In this document: one piece after another, positions 38,341 to 45,189 of the stretch | How the letters are laid out: the number at the start of each line of letters is the position of its first letter | Position numbering within the stretch: position 1 is the first letter of the stretch | Assembly: GCF_000307105.1 (NCBI RefSeq) | Contig: NC_018645.1 | Location: 2,317,501 to 2,381,500, forward strand | From: Desulfobacula toluolica Tol2 | Lineage (GTDB): Bacteria; Desulfobacterota; Desulfobacteria; Desulfobacterales; Desulfobacteraceae | Length of the DNA stretch: 64,000 bases | Direction of reading: 5' to 3' | The notes under the pieces: generated by a model | What the model was told of the DNA's origin: nothing | Database searches by the model: none | The model's input: the letters and a program-made list of their open reading frames with translations, nothing else | Translations under genes and position numbers: made by a program

Positions 38341-39021
38341 ATGTTTTATTTCTTTTGGGGTCAAGTAGCGCCATTTTCCTTCTTTTAAATTTCCAAGGTT
38401 GATATTTGCCATGCGGATTCGCTGTAAAATATCAACCTTGTTTCCGGTTTTGCCTACCATTTTTCTTATCTGACGGTTTCTTCCCTGTTTCAAAACAATA
38501 CGGAATTTATTTTTTGAAAGACGCTTAACCGTTGCTTTCCTGGTTTTAATTTTATCAATCACCATCCCCTGGGCCATGTGGGTTAAGTCAGCATCGGATA
38601 TGGGTTGGCCAGTGGTGACAACATATTCTTTTTCATGATTATAAGACGGATGGGATAATTTATTGTGAAGGTCTCCGTCATTGGTGAGCAGCACCAATCC
38701 CTTGGAATCTTTATCCAGCCTACCCACAGGATAGACCCGCTCATCAATATTGATCAAATCAAGAATGATTTTTGTTTTCTGCTGTGAACAGGATGTAACA
38801 ACTCCTTCAGGTTTGTTCACAGCAATATAAATTTTTGAAACATTCTGTTTTAAAAACACTTTTTTATTGTCAAAAAACACTTGGTCTTGTTCAGGATCAA
38901 TTTTTGTTCCAAGTTCTGTGACCACCTGATGGTTTACTTTTACATAGCCCTGTAATATGTATTCTTCAGCTTTTCTCCTGGAACAAACCCCTGCATGGGC
39001 CAGATATTTTTGAAGCCGCAT
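38329..39021 (-). CDS. rRNA pseudouridine synthase (RsuA/RluB family)
   Basis: A 230-aa enzyme that isomerises uridine in rRNA. An S4 domain comes first (MRLQKYLAHAGVCSRRKAEEYI). The catalytic domain carries GRLDKDSKGLVLLTNDG with the active-site Asp near residue 103, HEKEYVV, and KQGRNRQIRKMVG. Size and motifs suit RluB or RsuA; the target base cannot be chosen from sequence. It starts 2 bp after the argJ stop, so the two are co-transcribed. Confidence 0.93.
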   Translation of the reverse strand: MRLQKYLAHAGVCSRRKAEEYILQGYVKVNHQVVTELGTKIDPEQDQVFFDNKKVFLKQNVSKIYIAVNKPEGVVTSCSQQKTKIILDLINIDERVYPVGRLDKDSKGLVLLTNDGDLHNKLSHPSYNHEKEYVVTTGQPISDADLTHMAQGMVIDKIKTRKATVKRLSKNKFRIVLKQGRNRQIRKMVGKTGNKVDILQRIRMANINLGNLKEGKWRYLTPKEIKHLTQ

Positions 39022-39023
39022 GG

Positions 39024-40193
39024 TTAAGACCTGTAATCTGCGTTAATTTTTACATAATTTTCACTAAAGTCGCAAAACAGGAAACTGTCGGTCTCTTGCC
39101 CGAGATTCAGATCCAGGGTAATTGTAATTTCACTGTTTTTCATGATTTGAGAGGTCTTTTTTTCAGCTTCGGTTCCCTGCCAGTCGCCCTTTAGAACCAG
39201 GGCCTGGTCATCAAAATAAAGATCAATTTTTTCAGGAACAACATGGGCACCGGAACGGCCGACCGCAGCAGTGATCCTTCCCCAGTTGGGATCTTCACCG
39301 TAAATCGCCGTCTTGACCAGATTGGAATGGGCAATGGCTTCAGCAGCCTTGAATGCATCCTTTTTTGTCTGGGCACCTTTAATAATGATCTGGGCAAGCT
39401 TGGTGGCACCCTCCCCGTCTTTGACCACCATTTTGGCAAGTTCAAAACAGACGTCATCCAACATGTCCTGAAAGATTTTTTTAGACCCGGCATCATTTAT
39501 TTGTGCTTCTGAAGTACCGCTTGCCATGGCCATCAGTGTATCATTGGTGCTGGTATCCCCATCAACGGTAATCCGGTTAAAAGATTTTTCATTGGCGGCA
39601 CTCAGGCATTTGTTTAAATCATCTGCTGAAATATGGATATCCGTACAGATATACGCCAGCATGGTTGCCATATCAGGTCGGATCATACCGGATCCTTTTG
39701 CAATCCCCATGATTGAAAATTTTTTATTGTCTATTGTAGCGCTTCTATTCACAATTTTCCGGCAGGTGTCGGTTGTAAGGATGGCATCGGCAAACTGGTC
39801 CACATTATCTTCGGAAAGCTGTTGTACAACATCTGGAACACCGGTTTTAAATTTATCCATTGGCAAATTGGCACCAATCACACCGGTTGAAGACACCAAC
39901 ACATGATCTTCTTCAATATCAAGGCAATCTGCGACCATTTTTGAACAGGCACGGGCATCTTCAATTCCCTGGTTTCCCGTAAAGCAGTTGGCATTGCCGC
40001 TGTTTGCAAGGACTGCACGGCAGACACCGATTTTAATTTTTTCTTTTCCCAGAATTACCGGTGCGGCAATAACTTTATTCCGTGTAAACAAAGCTGCTGC
40101 AACAGAAGGTTTTTCACAATATATCAGCCCCAAGTCTTTTTGATCATTTTTTTTTATCCCGGCATGAATACCGGCAAATTTAAAGCCTTTCAT
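39024..40193 (-). CDS. argJ: Bifunctional glutamate N-acetyltransferase / ornithine acetyltransferase
   Basis: ArgJ recycles acetyl from acetylornithine to glutamate (and may use acetyl-CoA) in arginine synthesis. The 389-aa proenzyme self-cleaves before the Thr of MATMLAYI (near residue 180). Surrounding blocks VLANSGNANCFTG, VSSTGVIGANLP, KGSGMIRPDMATM, TVDGDTSTNDT, EDPNWGRITAAVG and CDFSENYVKINADYR are family hallmarks. No other arg genes are nearby. It is the last core gene before the integron. Confidence 0.97.
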   Translation of the reverse strand: MKGFKFAGIHAGIKKNDQKDLGLIYCEKPSVAAALFTRNKVIAAPVILGKEKIKIGVCRAVLANSGNANCFTGNQGIEDARACSKMVADCLDIEEDHVLVSSTGVIGANLPMDKFKTGVPDVVQQLSEDNVDQFADAILTTDTCRKIVNRSATIDNKKFSIMGIAKGSGMIRPDMATMLAYICTDIHISADDLNKCLSAANEKSFNRITVDGDTSTNDTLMAMASGTSEAQINDAGSKKIFQDMLDDVCFELAKMVVKDGEGATKLAQIIIKGAQTKKDAFKAAEAIAHSNLVKTAIYGEDPNWGRITAAVGRSGAHVVPEKIDLYFDDQALVLKGDWQGTEAEKKTSQIMKNSEITITLDLNLGQETDSFLFCDFSENYVKINADYRS

Positions 40194-40334
40194 AAAACTT
40201 ACTCCTAAAAAACAAAAAAAAATTTAATCTGTATTATACGTTGAGGTTTGATTTGTGTAAATGCTTTAAGGCAAAGAAAAACCGATTCCTGGTGTTGTAT
40301 TCCTACTTGTACAATTCATTTTTTTAAAAAAACT

Positions 40335-40370
40335 AGGGGTTTTTACCTATTGATTTTCTAAAAAACCCCT
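40335..40370 (-). terminator. Hairpin with T run upstream of argJ
   Basis: AGGGGTTTTT (40335-40344) pairs with AAAAACCCCT (40361-40370). On the minus strand the stem is followed by AGTTTTTTT, so it could stop transcripts coming from intI or the MITE-like element before argJ. The remainder of 40194-40480 shows no gene; GCGATTAAGTAATCG near 40411 is a small hairpin of unknown meaning. Confidence 0.6.
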
Positions 40371-40493
40371 TATATAGTACAAAACTGTTTATTTGCTCTT
40401 TGATGTCGCTGACGGCGATTAAGTAATCGAAGGGGCGGAGCTGTATCTTCTATAAGTCTGCCCGCAACATTTTTTTAAAACACTAAATCATTC

Positions 40494-40708
40494 GGGTGTG
40501 TCCCACCTTTTACATAATATGATCGTCTCATTCAAAAAAGAAGGTTCAAAATCAGCCTGAAATCGAATTTTATGAAAATTTGATCGCTTTTTTACTCTTG
40601 GAGTGATGTATAGCAAGCATTTTTCCGGAATATAAGCCCTTTTTAACGAATTTATAAGAATTTTAAGATTGGTCTGATTTTTGCTAATGTAAAAGCTGGG
40701 ACACACCC
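40494..40708. mobile_element. MITE-like element with 22-bp inverted repeats and 8-bp target duplication
   Basis: A 215-bp non-coding element. Its ends are imperfect 22-bp inverted repeats (one mismatch): GGGTGTGTCCCACCTTTTAC at 40494 onward and, on the other strand, GGGTGTGTCCCAGCTTTTAC from 40708. Both flanks carry the same octamer AATCATTC (40486-40493 and 40709-40716), a clear target-site duplication. An 8-bp duplication and GGG-starting ends fit an IS1595-type transposase acting in trans, but I cannot confirm the family. A 76-codon open frame on the minus strand through it looks fortuitous. Confidence 0.8.
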
Positions 40709-40728
40709 AATCATTCACAAGTTGGGTA

Positions 40729-41724
40729 TTACAAATTCAGACCTTCAAGAGGGCTGATAATACGGGAAATATCCTTGTCCATCACATGGGTATACCGCTC
40801 TGTAGTCTTGACATCTGAATGGCCCATGATTTCCTGCAACACTCGGATGTTGATTCCGTTCTCCAGCATGGTGGTGGCCAAACTGTGGCGCAATGTATGG
40901 CAGGTGACACGTTTGTCAATGTCAGCCATTCCCGCTGCTCTTTTTACCGCCTTTTGAAGACCGGACTCCATGACGTGATGCCTTCTTTCCCGACCTGATC
41001 GGGGATCTATGGAGCGTTTTTTCGATGGAAAAACGTATTGCCACTGGGTTTCCATGGCAGCCTTTTTATATTTTCGGCCTAAAGCCTCTGGAATGTATAC
41101 TTCACCGAATCCCTGCTCAAGATCGCATTGATGCAAAGCCTTGACATTTTTAATATGGGTTTGCAGTTCAGAAAGAATTGGGTCAGCCAGAATAGTACTT
41201 CGCCATTTGTTTCCCTTGCCGAGTATATGAATTCGCTTACGGTTAAAATCAAGATCCTTGATCCGCAGACGAACACATTCCATAAGCCGCAGCCCTGAAC
41301 CATACAGGAGCTTGGCCATCAAAGCATGTGTTCCATTTATATGTCTGAATAGTCGGATAATTTCCTCTCTGCCGAGTACTGTAGGCAAGTTGAATTTTTT
41401 TTTTGAACGAACCGGCTGAATTTTTCCATCCAGGGGAAGGTCCAGTACATCTCGGTAAAGAAAAACAAGGGCGTTTAGGGCTTGACGCTGGGTTGAGGCC
41501 GATACTTTTTGCGTAAGCGTTAAATCAGACAGGAAACGCTCGATATCACGGGCATTAAGATCACGAGGATGTGTTTTAGCACCGAAAAAACGGACATAAC
41601 GTAATATCCACTGAGTATAGGTTTGCTCGGTACGATATGCGTAATGGTGATACCTCAGGACCTCTCGGACCTGATCCATTAATTTTAATTTTGGATTTGG
41701 ACGGAATTTTGATTTATTTTCCAT
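40729..41724 (-). CDS. intI: Integron integrase IntI
   Basis: A 331-aa tyrosine recombinase of the integron class, which recombines attC and attI sites. A core-binding domain (LMDQVREVLRYHHYAYRTEQTYTQWILRYVRFF) precedes the catalytic domain: Arg in YGSGLRLMECVRLRIKD, HTLRHSLATTML, GH in IMGHSDVKTTERYTHV with the nucleophilic Tyr. The IntI-only insertion is present: GFGEVYIPEALGRKYKKAA then WQYVFPSKKRSIDPRSGRERRHH. I start at the ATG at 41724; the frame is open to 41949 but those codons lie in the regulatory region. It reads away from the cassettes, the normal integron layout. Confidence 0.96.
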   Translation of the reverse strand: MENKSKFRPNPKLKLMDQVREVLRYHHYAYRTEQTYTQWILRYVRFFGAKTHPRDLNARDIERFLSDLTLTQKVSASTQRQALNALVFLYRDVLDLPLDGKIQPVRSKKKFNLPTVLGREEIIRLFRHINGTHALMAKLLYGSGLRLMECVRLRIKDLDFNRKRIHILGKGNKWRSTILADPILSELQTHIKNVKALHQCDLEQGFGEVYIPEALGRKYKKAAMETQWQYVFPSKKRSIDPRSGRERRHHVMESGLQKAVKRAAGMADIDKRVTCHTLRHSLATTMLENGINIRVLQEIMGHSDVKTTERYTHVMDKDISRIISPLEGLNL

Positions 41725-41745
41725 GATGCTGCTGATAATAGCACA

Positions 41746-41873
41746 ATAAGTGGAAAAAGAGCAGTTAAATATTTTAACAAGACATAATTTTCTATTTTTC
41801 ATAGCCCAATATCGTGATAAGTGGAAAAATTTAACATCTATTACCGTCAATATTATGGAAAATTTCCACTTAT
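41746..41873. promoter_or_regulatory. intI upstream region with three ATAAGTGGAAA repeats
   Basis: Between the intI start and the first cassette, ATAAGTGGAAAAA occurs directly at 41746-41758 and 41817-41829. Its inverse TTTCCACTTAT occurs at 41863-41873. The last two form an inverted repeat. Such repeats could be integrase-binding direct repeats of attI, or sites for a regulator of intI. A TTGACA follows at 41873-41878. attI itself should lie in this 228-bp interval, but no GTTRRRY core could be chosen with confidence. Confidence 0.5.
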
Positions 41874-41914
41874 TGACACTGTTCTCTCTTAACACGCGAC
41901 TATCATTAAAAATA

Positions 41915-41949
41915 TTGACATAAAACAATATGGTGTGTATCATACACAT
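41915..41949 (+). promoter_or_regulatory. Promoter and operator of hicAB-1
   Basis: TTGACA (41915-41920), a 17-bp spacer and TATCAT (41938-41943) form a good sigma-70-type promoter just before hicA. The -10 is covered by the perfect palindrome GTGTAT-C-ATACAC (41935-41947), a likely operator for the HicB ribbon-helix-helix domain. The cassette thus carries its own promoter. Confidence 0.7.
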
Positions 41950-41952
41950 AAT

Positions 41953-42141
41953 ATGAACAACCGAGACATAATTCGAAGGTTAAAAAGCGATGGATGGATT
42001 CTCCATCATGCTAAAGGAGATCATCACCAATTTAAGCATCCAGCTAAAAAAGGGAAAGTAACCATTCCTCATCCTAAAAAGGATTTAGCTATTGGAACTT
42101 TACGAAATATTTATCGGCAAGCCGGGTGGGATTGGAGGTAA
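41953..42141 (+). CDS. hicA: HicA-type mRNA interferase toxin (cassette 1)
   Basis: A 62-aa toxin of the HicA family, a double-stranded-RNA-binding-like fold that cleaves mRNA. The typical text is RDIIRRLKSDGW, then HHAKGDHHQFKHP with the active-site His, VTIPHPKKDLAIGTLRNIYRQAGW. The ATG at 41953 is preferred over an upstream in-frame GTG at 41935 that lies in the operator. It ends 2 bp before hicB, toxin first, as usual for HicAB. First cassette of the array, where expression is normally highest. Confidence 0.93.
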   Translation: MNNRDIIRRLKSDGWILHHAKGDHHQFKHPAKKGKVTIPHPKKDLAIGTLRNIYRQAGWDWR

Positions 42142-42143
42142 CT

Positions 42144-42545
42144 ATGAAATATTCCATCGTTATTCATAAAGACCCAGATTCAGATTATAGCATAACTATT
42201 CCTGATCTTCCGGGTTGTTACTCTGCAGGAGAGACTATCGAAGAAGCAATTAATATGGCACAGGAAGCAGCAGAGTGTCATATTGAAGGAATGCTTATTG
42301 ATTCAGAACCTATTCCAACAACTACCGATATTGAAAAGCACAAAGATGATCCCAATTATAAAAATGGAACTTGGGCACTAATTGAGGTAGATATAAGTAA
42401 GCTCTCATTAAAATCGAAACGCATAAATATTACAATGCCTGAAAGATTACTAAGAACTGTTGATCAATATGCAAAAAAATATGGGTCCAGCAGATCAGGC
42501 CTACTGTCTCAAGCTATTACTGAATATATGGCTGCACACCAATAA
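42144..42545 (+). CDS. hicB: HicB-type antitoxin (cassette 1)
   Basis: A 133-aa antitoxin. The N-terminal degenerate RNase H domain (YSIVIHKDPDSDYSITIPDLPGC, then AGETIEEAINMAQEAAECHIEGML) binds HicA. The C-terminal ribbon-helix-helix (RINITMPERLLRTVDQYAKKYG) binds DNA, probably the palindrome at 41935-41947. The ATG at 42144 has GGAGG just upstream inside the hicA end. It is followed 10 bp later by the first attC. Confidence 0.94.
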   Translation: MKYSIVIHKDPDSDYSITIPDLPGCYSAGETIEEAINMAQEAAECHIEGMLIDSEPIPTTTDIEKHKDDPNYKNGTWALIEVDISKLSLKSKRINITMPERLLRTVDQYAKKYGSSRSGLLSQAITEYMAAHQ

Positions 42546-42555
42546 ACAAATCCTG

Positions 42556-42681
42556 AGAGAACAGGCGGGTGAACCGGACAGCAAGGGTCTCATTCTTTTT
42601 AAAGGTTGAAAAACTTTTAAATGATGTGCTTTCAATTAACTTTTTTGGAAACCCTTGCTGCCCGTTACCCAAGCGTTAGCT
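42556..42681 (+). repeat. attC site 1 (intact)
   Basis: Recombination site closing the HicAB cassette. AAC at 42560-42562 opens the site and GTTAGCT at 42675-42681 closes it (recombination between G and TT). The arms GGACAGCAAGGGT and ACCCTTGCTGCCC pair to give the folded bottom-strand substrate, with an AT-rich loop. The left core (AGAGAAC) is degenerate apart from AAC. Confidence 0.93.
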
Positions 42682-42695
42682 TATTTACCAATACC

Positions 42696-43256
42696 GTGAA
42701 AATACGACCAGACATTACAAATGCCCTTATTCATCTCACAGGAGATAGAAGCAGCAGTGCTGGTGGATTAACAGCTGAAAAAGCCCTGCACTCAATTCTA
42801 TCTGAAGGGATTATTCGTGGAAGTGGTAATGAAGGCTTCATTAAAGGAACAAAACAAGCAGTATGTTTTACTGAAATGCCCCTCAGCTTTGTAAAATATT
42901 ATATCAAAGAAGGATACTCAAAACATAAATACGATTATTTCGGCATAGCAATGTCAAAATCATCTGCATGGAGGGCAGGAGCAAGACCAGTAATTTATTT
43001 GCCTGATGATGAGGCTCATTGGATTCCAGATGATGAAAAATGGCGCCATGTTCAATTCGATTATGGAAATGTTGACTTTACCCATGAAAGGGAATGGCGT
43101 TTAATGGGAGACCTTGATTTAAAACATGGTGAATTTGGTTTTTATGTTATTGTTCCCGAAAGAGATCATGAGGCGAATATTTTAAAAATGAATTTACCAA
43201 TACAAAATAAGATTATTGGTTTTTTGCACATGAACTATCTCAATGATTTAATTTAG
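42696..43256 (+). CDS. AbiGi-like protein (cassette 2)
   Basis: A 186-aa protein starting at GTG 42696; the frame is open upstream but those residues would be encoded by attC. The text IRPDITNALIHLTGD, ALHSILSEGIIRGSG, FIKGTKQAVCFTEMPLSFVKYYI, GIAMSK, RPVIYLPDDE and WRHVQFDYGNVDFTHEREWRL resembles the AbiGi/DUF2743-like group linked to abortive phage infection. I recognise it by pattern only. No AbiGii partner follows: two group II introns and then a DUF3800 cassette come next. Function as a phage-defence component is inference. Confidence 0.6.
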   Translation: MKIRPDITNALIHLTGDRSSSAGGLTAEKALHSILSEGIIRGSGNEGFIKGTKQAVCFTEMPLSFVKYYIKEGYSKHKYDYFGIAMSKSSAWRAGARPVIYLPDDEAHWIPDDEKWRHVQFDYGNVDFTHEREWRLMGDLDLKHGEFGFYVIVPERDHEANILKMNLPIQNKIIGFLHMNYLNDLI

Positions 43257-43258
43257 CT

Positions 43259-45189
43259 ATCGGGATAGGACCCCCCATCACTGAGGAGCCCTCCCACACC
43301 ACCGGACATACGGATCGCGTATCCGGCGGTTCGGCTGATCAGGCAGATTAGTTCCCGGGCAGAAATAATCCAAGAGAAAGGAAATATTTGTTTGGCAGAG
43401 CCATGACAACCCATTTAACCCTGCTCATGCGCCAGTGTTTCTTGCGGGAATTTCCGCAAGTGACGGCATATTGAAACGGTATGCCTCGTTTAAGCAGGTT
43501 CCGGATTTTCGTTCCGGGATTTTTCCACTGTTTCCATACAACACATCTCAAGCGGCGGATAATCCAGCCGTTCAAGGACTTGAATATGTGTCTTGCTTCG
43601 GTGAGACAGTAATAATTCCACCATCCCCTGATGTACATATTCAATTTATCAATGATCTGGGGAAGACTTAGACCACAGTTCCGGTTTGTTAATTCTCGAA
43701 CCCTTTCTTTGAAGCGCTCGATTGTTTTCCGGTGTATGCGGATCTTGGTCTTGCCGCACATACTGATAAATGTGTAGCCGAGAAATTTGTCCAGCCATGG
43801 TCGGCTGACCTTGCTTTTCTCTTCATTGACCTTGAGCCTGAGCTTTACGGTTATAAACCGTGTAACACTTTTCATAACACGTTCGGCCGCTTTCTTGCTC
43901 TTGAGATATATGACAAAGTCATCAGCGTATCTGACAAATTTATGCCCTCTTTTCTCCAACTCTTTATCCAGTTCATCCAAAACGATATTTGAGATCACTG
44001 GTGAAAGAGGGCCGCCTTGAGGAGTTCCTTCAGCGGCAGATACAACCACCCCGTCGATCATGACACCGGCTGTTAAGTAACTTCGGATAAGCTTGAGAAC
44101 CCGCTTATCCTTTATTCTTTCAGCCAGACGGCTCATGAGGCGGTCATGGTTCACTCTGTCGAAAAATTTGGAAAGATCCATATTAACAGAGTGTGTATAT
44201 CCTGAGAGCAGATAAACTTTGCCTTGGAGTATGGCATCATGCTGGGATCTTCCAGGTCTGAATCCATGACTGGACTCAGAAAAATGCGGGTCCCATATTT
44301 GCTGCAATATCTCGCTGACGGCTTGCTGGATCAAACGATCCAAAACTGTTGGAATGCCGAGCAGTCTTACTCCGCCATCGGGTTTAGGAATTTCTTTCCT
44401 TTTCACCGGTAATGGCTTGTAGTTTCCCTGCAGCAACTTTCCCTTAACTTTGGGCCAGTGGCGTCTGAGGTAACCCGGTAGTTGATCAACGGTCATGTTG
44501 TCGATTCCAGGTGCCCCTTTGTTGCTACGGACCCTTTTTAATGCTCTGAACATGTTTCCCCTTTCAAGGATAAACTCCATGAGTCGGGAACTTTCTGTCG
44601 GACTTTCGGTGATCTGTAACGCTGTGAACATTTCCATCTGCTGTGGCAATATGTCCATAAGTATACACCTCCTATTTGTCTCTATCATTTACCCGTACCA
44701 TTCGGTCCGGGCACCGTTCGGGCCTTCACCGGGGTGAGTCCTCCGTGGAATTCACGGCTCGTTTTCCTGCGGCTACTATGCCCTCTGCTGACTTCTTCCA
44801 TGCGGTCGGAGCAGGTTACCCTGCCCTCAGCCAATTTCTGCCGCACGCGGCATCCCAGGGCAGCATGGAAGATCTCCCGGGGTAAAACACACGTCTTTCA
44901 ATACGTGGGTGCCGAGTATACGGACATTGCCTATAATGGATAGAGGACTTTACCTTGTGTTGCAGGCTCGTCCCGCAAATGCACGCCTAACTCGATTTCT
45001 GTACGTCACCCCGTACTTTTGTGCCACTCCGCCTCGGCGAAGCCACTGCCTTCCGGAGTACCGTCACCGGGACCCCGTTGTGATAACACTATGCCCTTCG
45101 CCTCCATCTGGCTGGGCTTGGGACTTGCCTTGACTTCCATAAAGGAAGATGCAGGCTCACCCTTAAGACGTGTGCCGTGCCCGGCACAC
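43259..45189 (-). mobile_element. Group IIC intron, copy 1 (downstream of a tandem pair)
   Basis: A full 1931-bp group II intron on the minus strand. Its 5' end is GTGTGCCGGG at 45189 and its 3' end ...CCCGAT at 43259. Domain V lies at 43290-43332: GAACCGCCGGATACG, CGA loop region, then GTCCGGTGGTGTGGGAGG, a form typical of class C introns. Class C introns insert after hairpins such as terminators or the folded attC bottom strand. About 500 bp of ribozyme domains precede the maturase ORF. Its 5' exon is copy 2, not attC. Confidence 0.93.
43348..44658 (-). CDS. ltrA: Group IIC intron reverse transcriptase/maturase, copy 1
   Basis: A 436-aa multifunctional intron-encoded protein: reverse transcriptase (GAPGIDNMTVDQL, LLGIPTVLDRLIQQAV, SHGFRPGRSQHDAI, MDLSKFFDRVNHD, GTPQGGPLSPVISNIVLDELD, catalytic RYADDFVIY near residue 235) and maturase X domain with a GIIM tail (IDKLNMYIRGWWNYY). 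There is no HNH endonuclease, as usual for class C. The ATG at 44658 is chosen because AGGAGG stands 9 nt upstream; a 10-codon longer frame is open. Confidence 0.95.
   Translation of the reverse strand: MDILPQQMEMFTALQITESPTESSRLMEFILERGNMFRALKRVRSNKGAPGIDNMTVDQLPGYLRRHWPKVKGKLLQGNYKPLPVKRKEIPKPDGGVRLLGIPTVLDRLIQQAVSEILQQIWDPHFSESSHGFRPGRSQHDAILQGKVYLLSGYTHSVNMDLSKFFDRVNHDRLMSRLAERIKDKRVLKLIRSYLTAGVMIDGVVVSAAEGTPQGGPLSPVISNIVLDELDKELEKRGHKFVRYADDFVIYLKSKKAAERVMKSVTRFITVKLRLKVNEEKSKVSRPWLDKFLGYTFISMCGKTKIRIHRKTIERFKERVRELTNRNCGLSLPQIIDKLNMYIRGWWNYYCLTEARHIFKSLNGWIIRRLRCVVWKQWKNPGTKIRNLLKRGIPFQYAVTCGNSRKKHWRMSRVKWVVMALPNKYFLSLGLFLPGN

Noticed and set aside
40488-40718. 76-codon minus-strand ORF
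   Set aside because: It coincides with the MITE-like element including its inverted ends, so it is fortuitous.
41725-41949. N-terminal 75-codon extension of IntI
   Set aside because: Integrases of this class are about 320-340 aa, and the extra codons cover the intI/attI control region.
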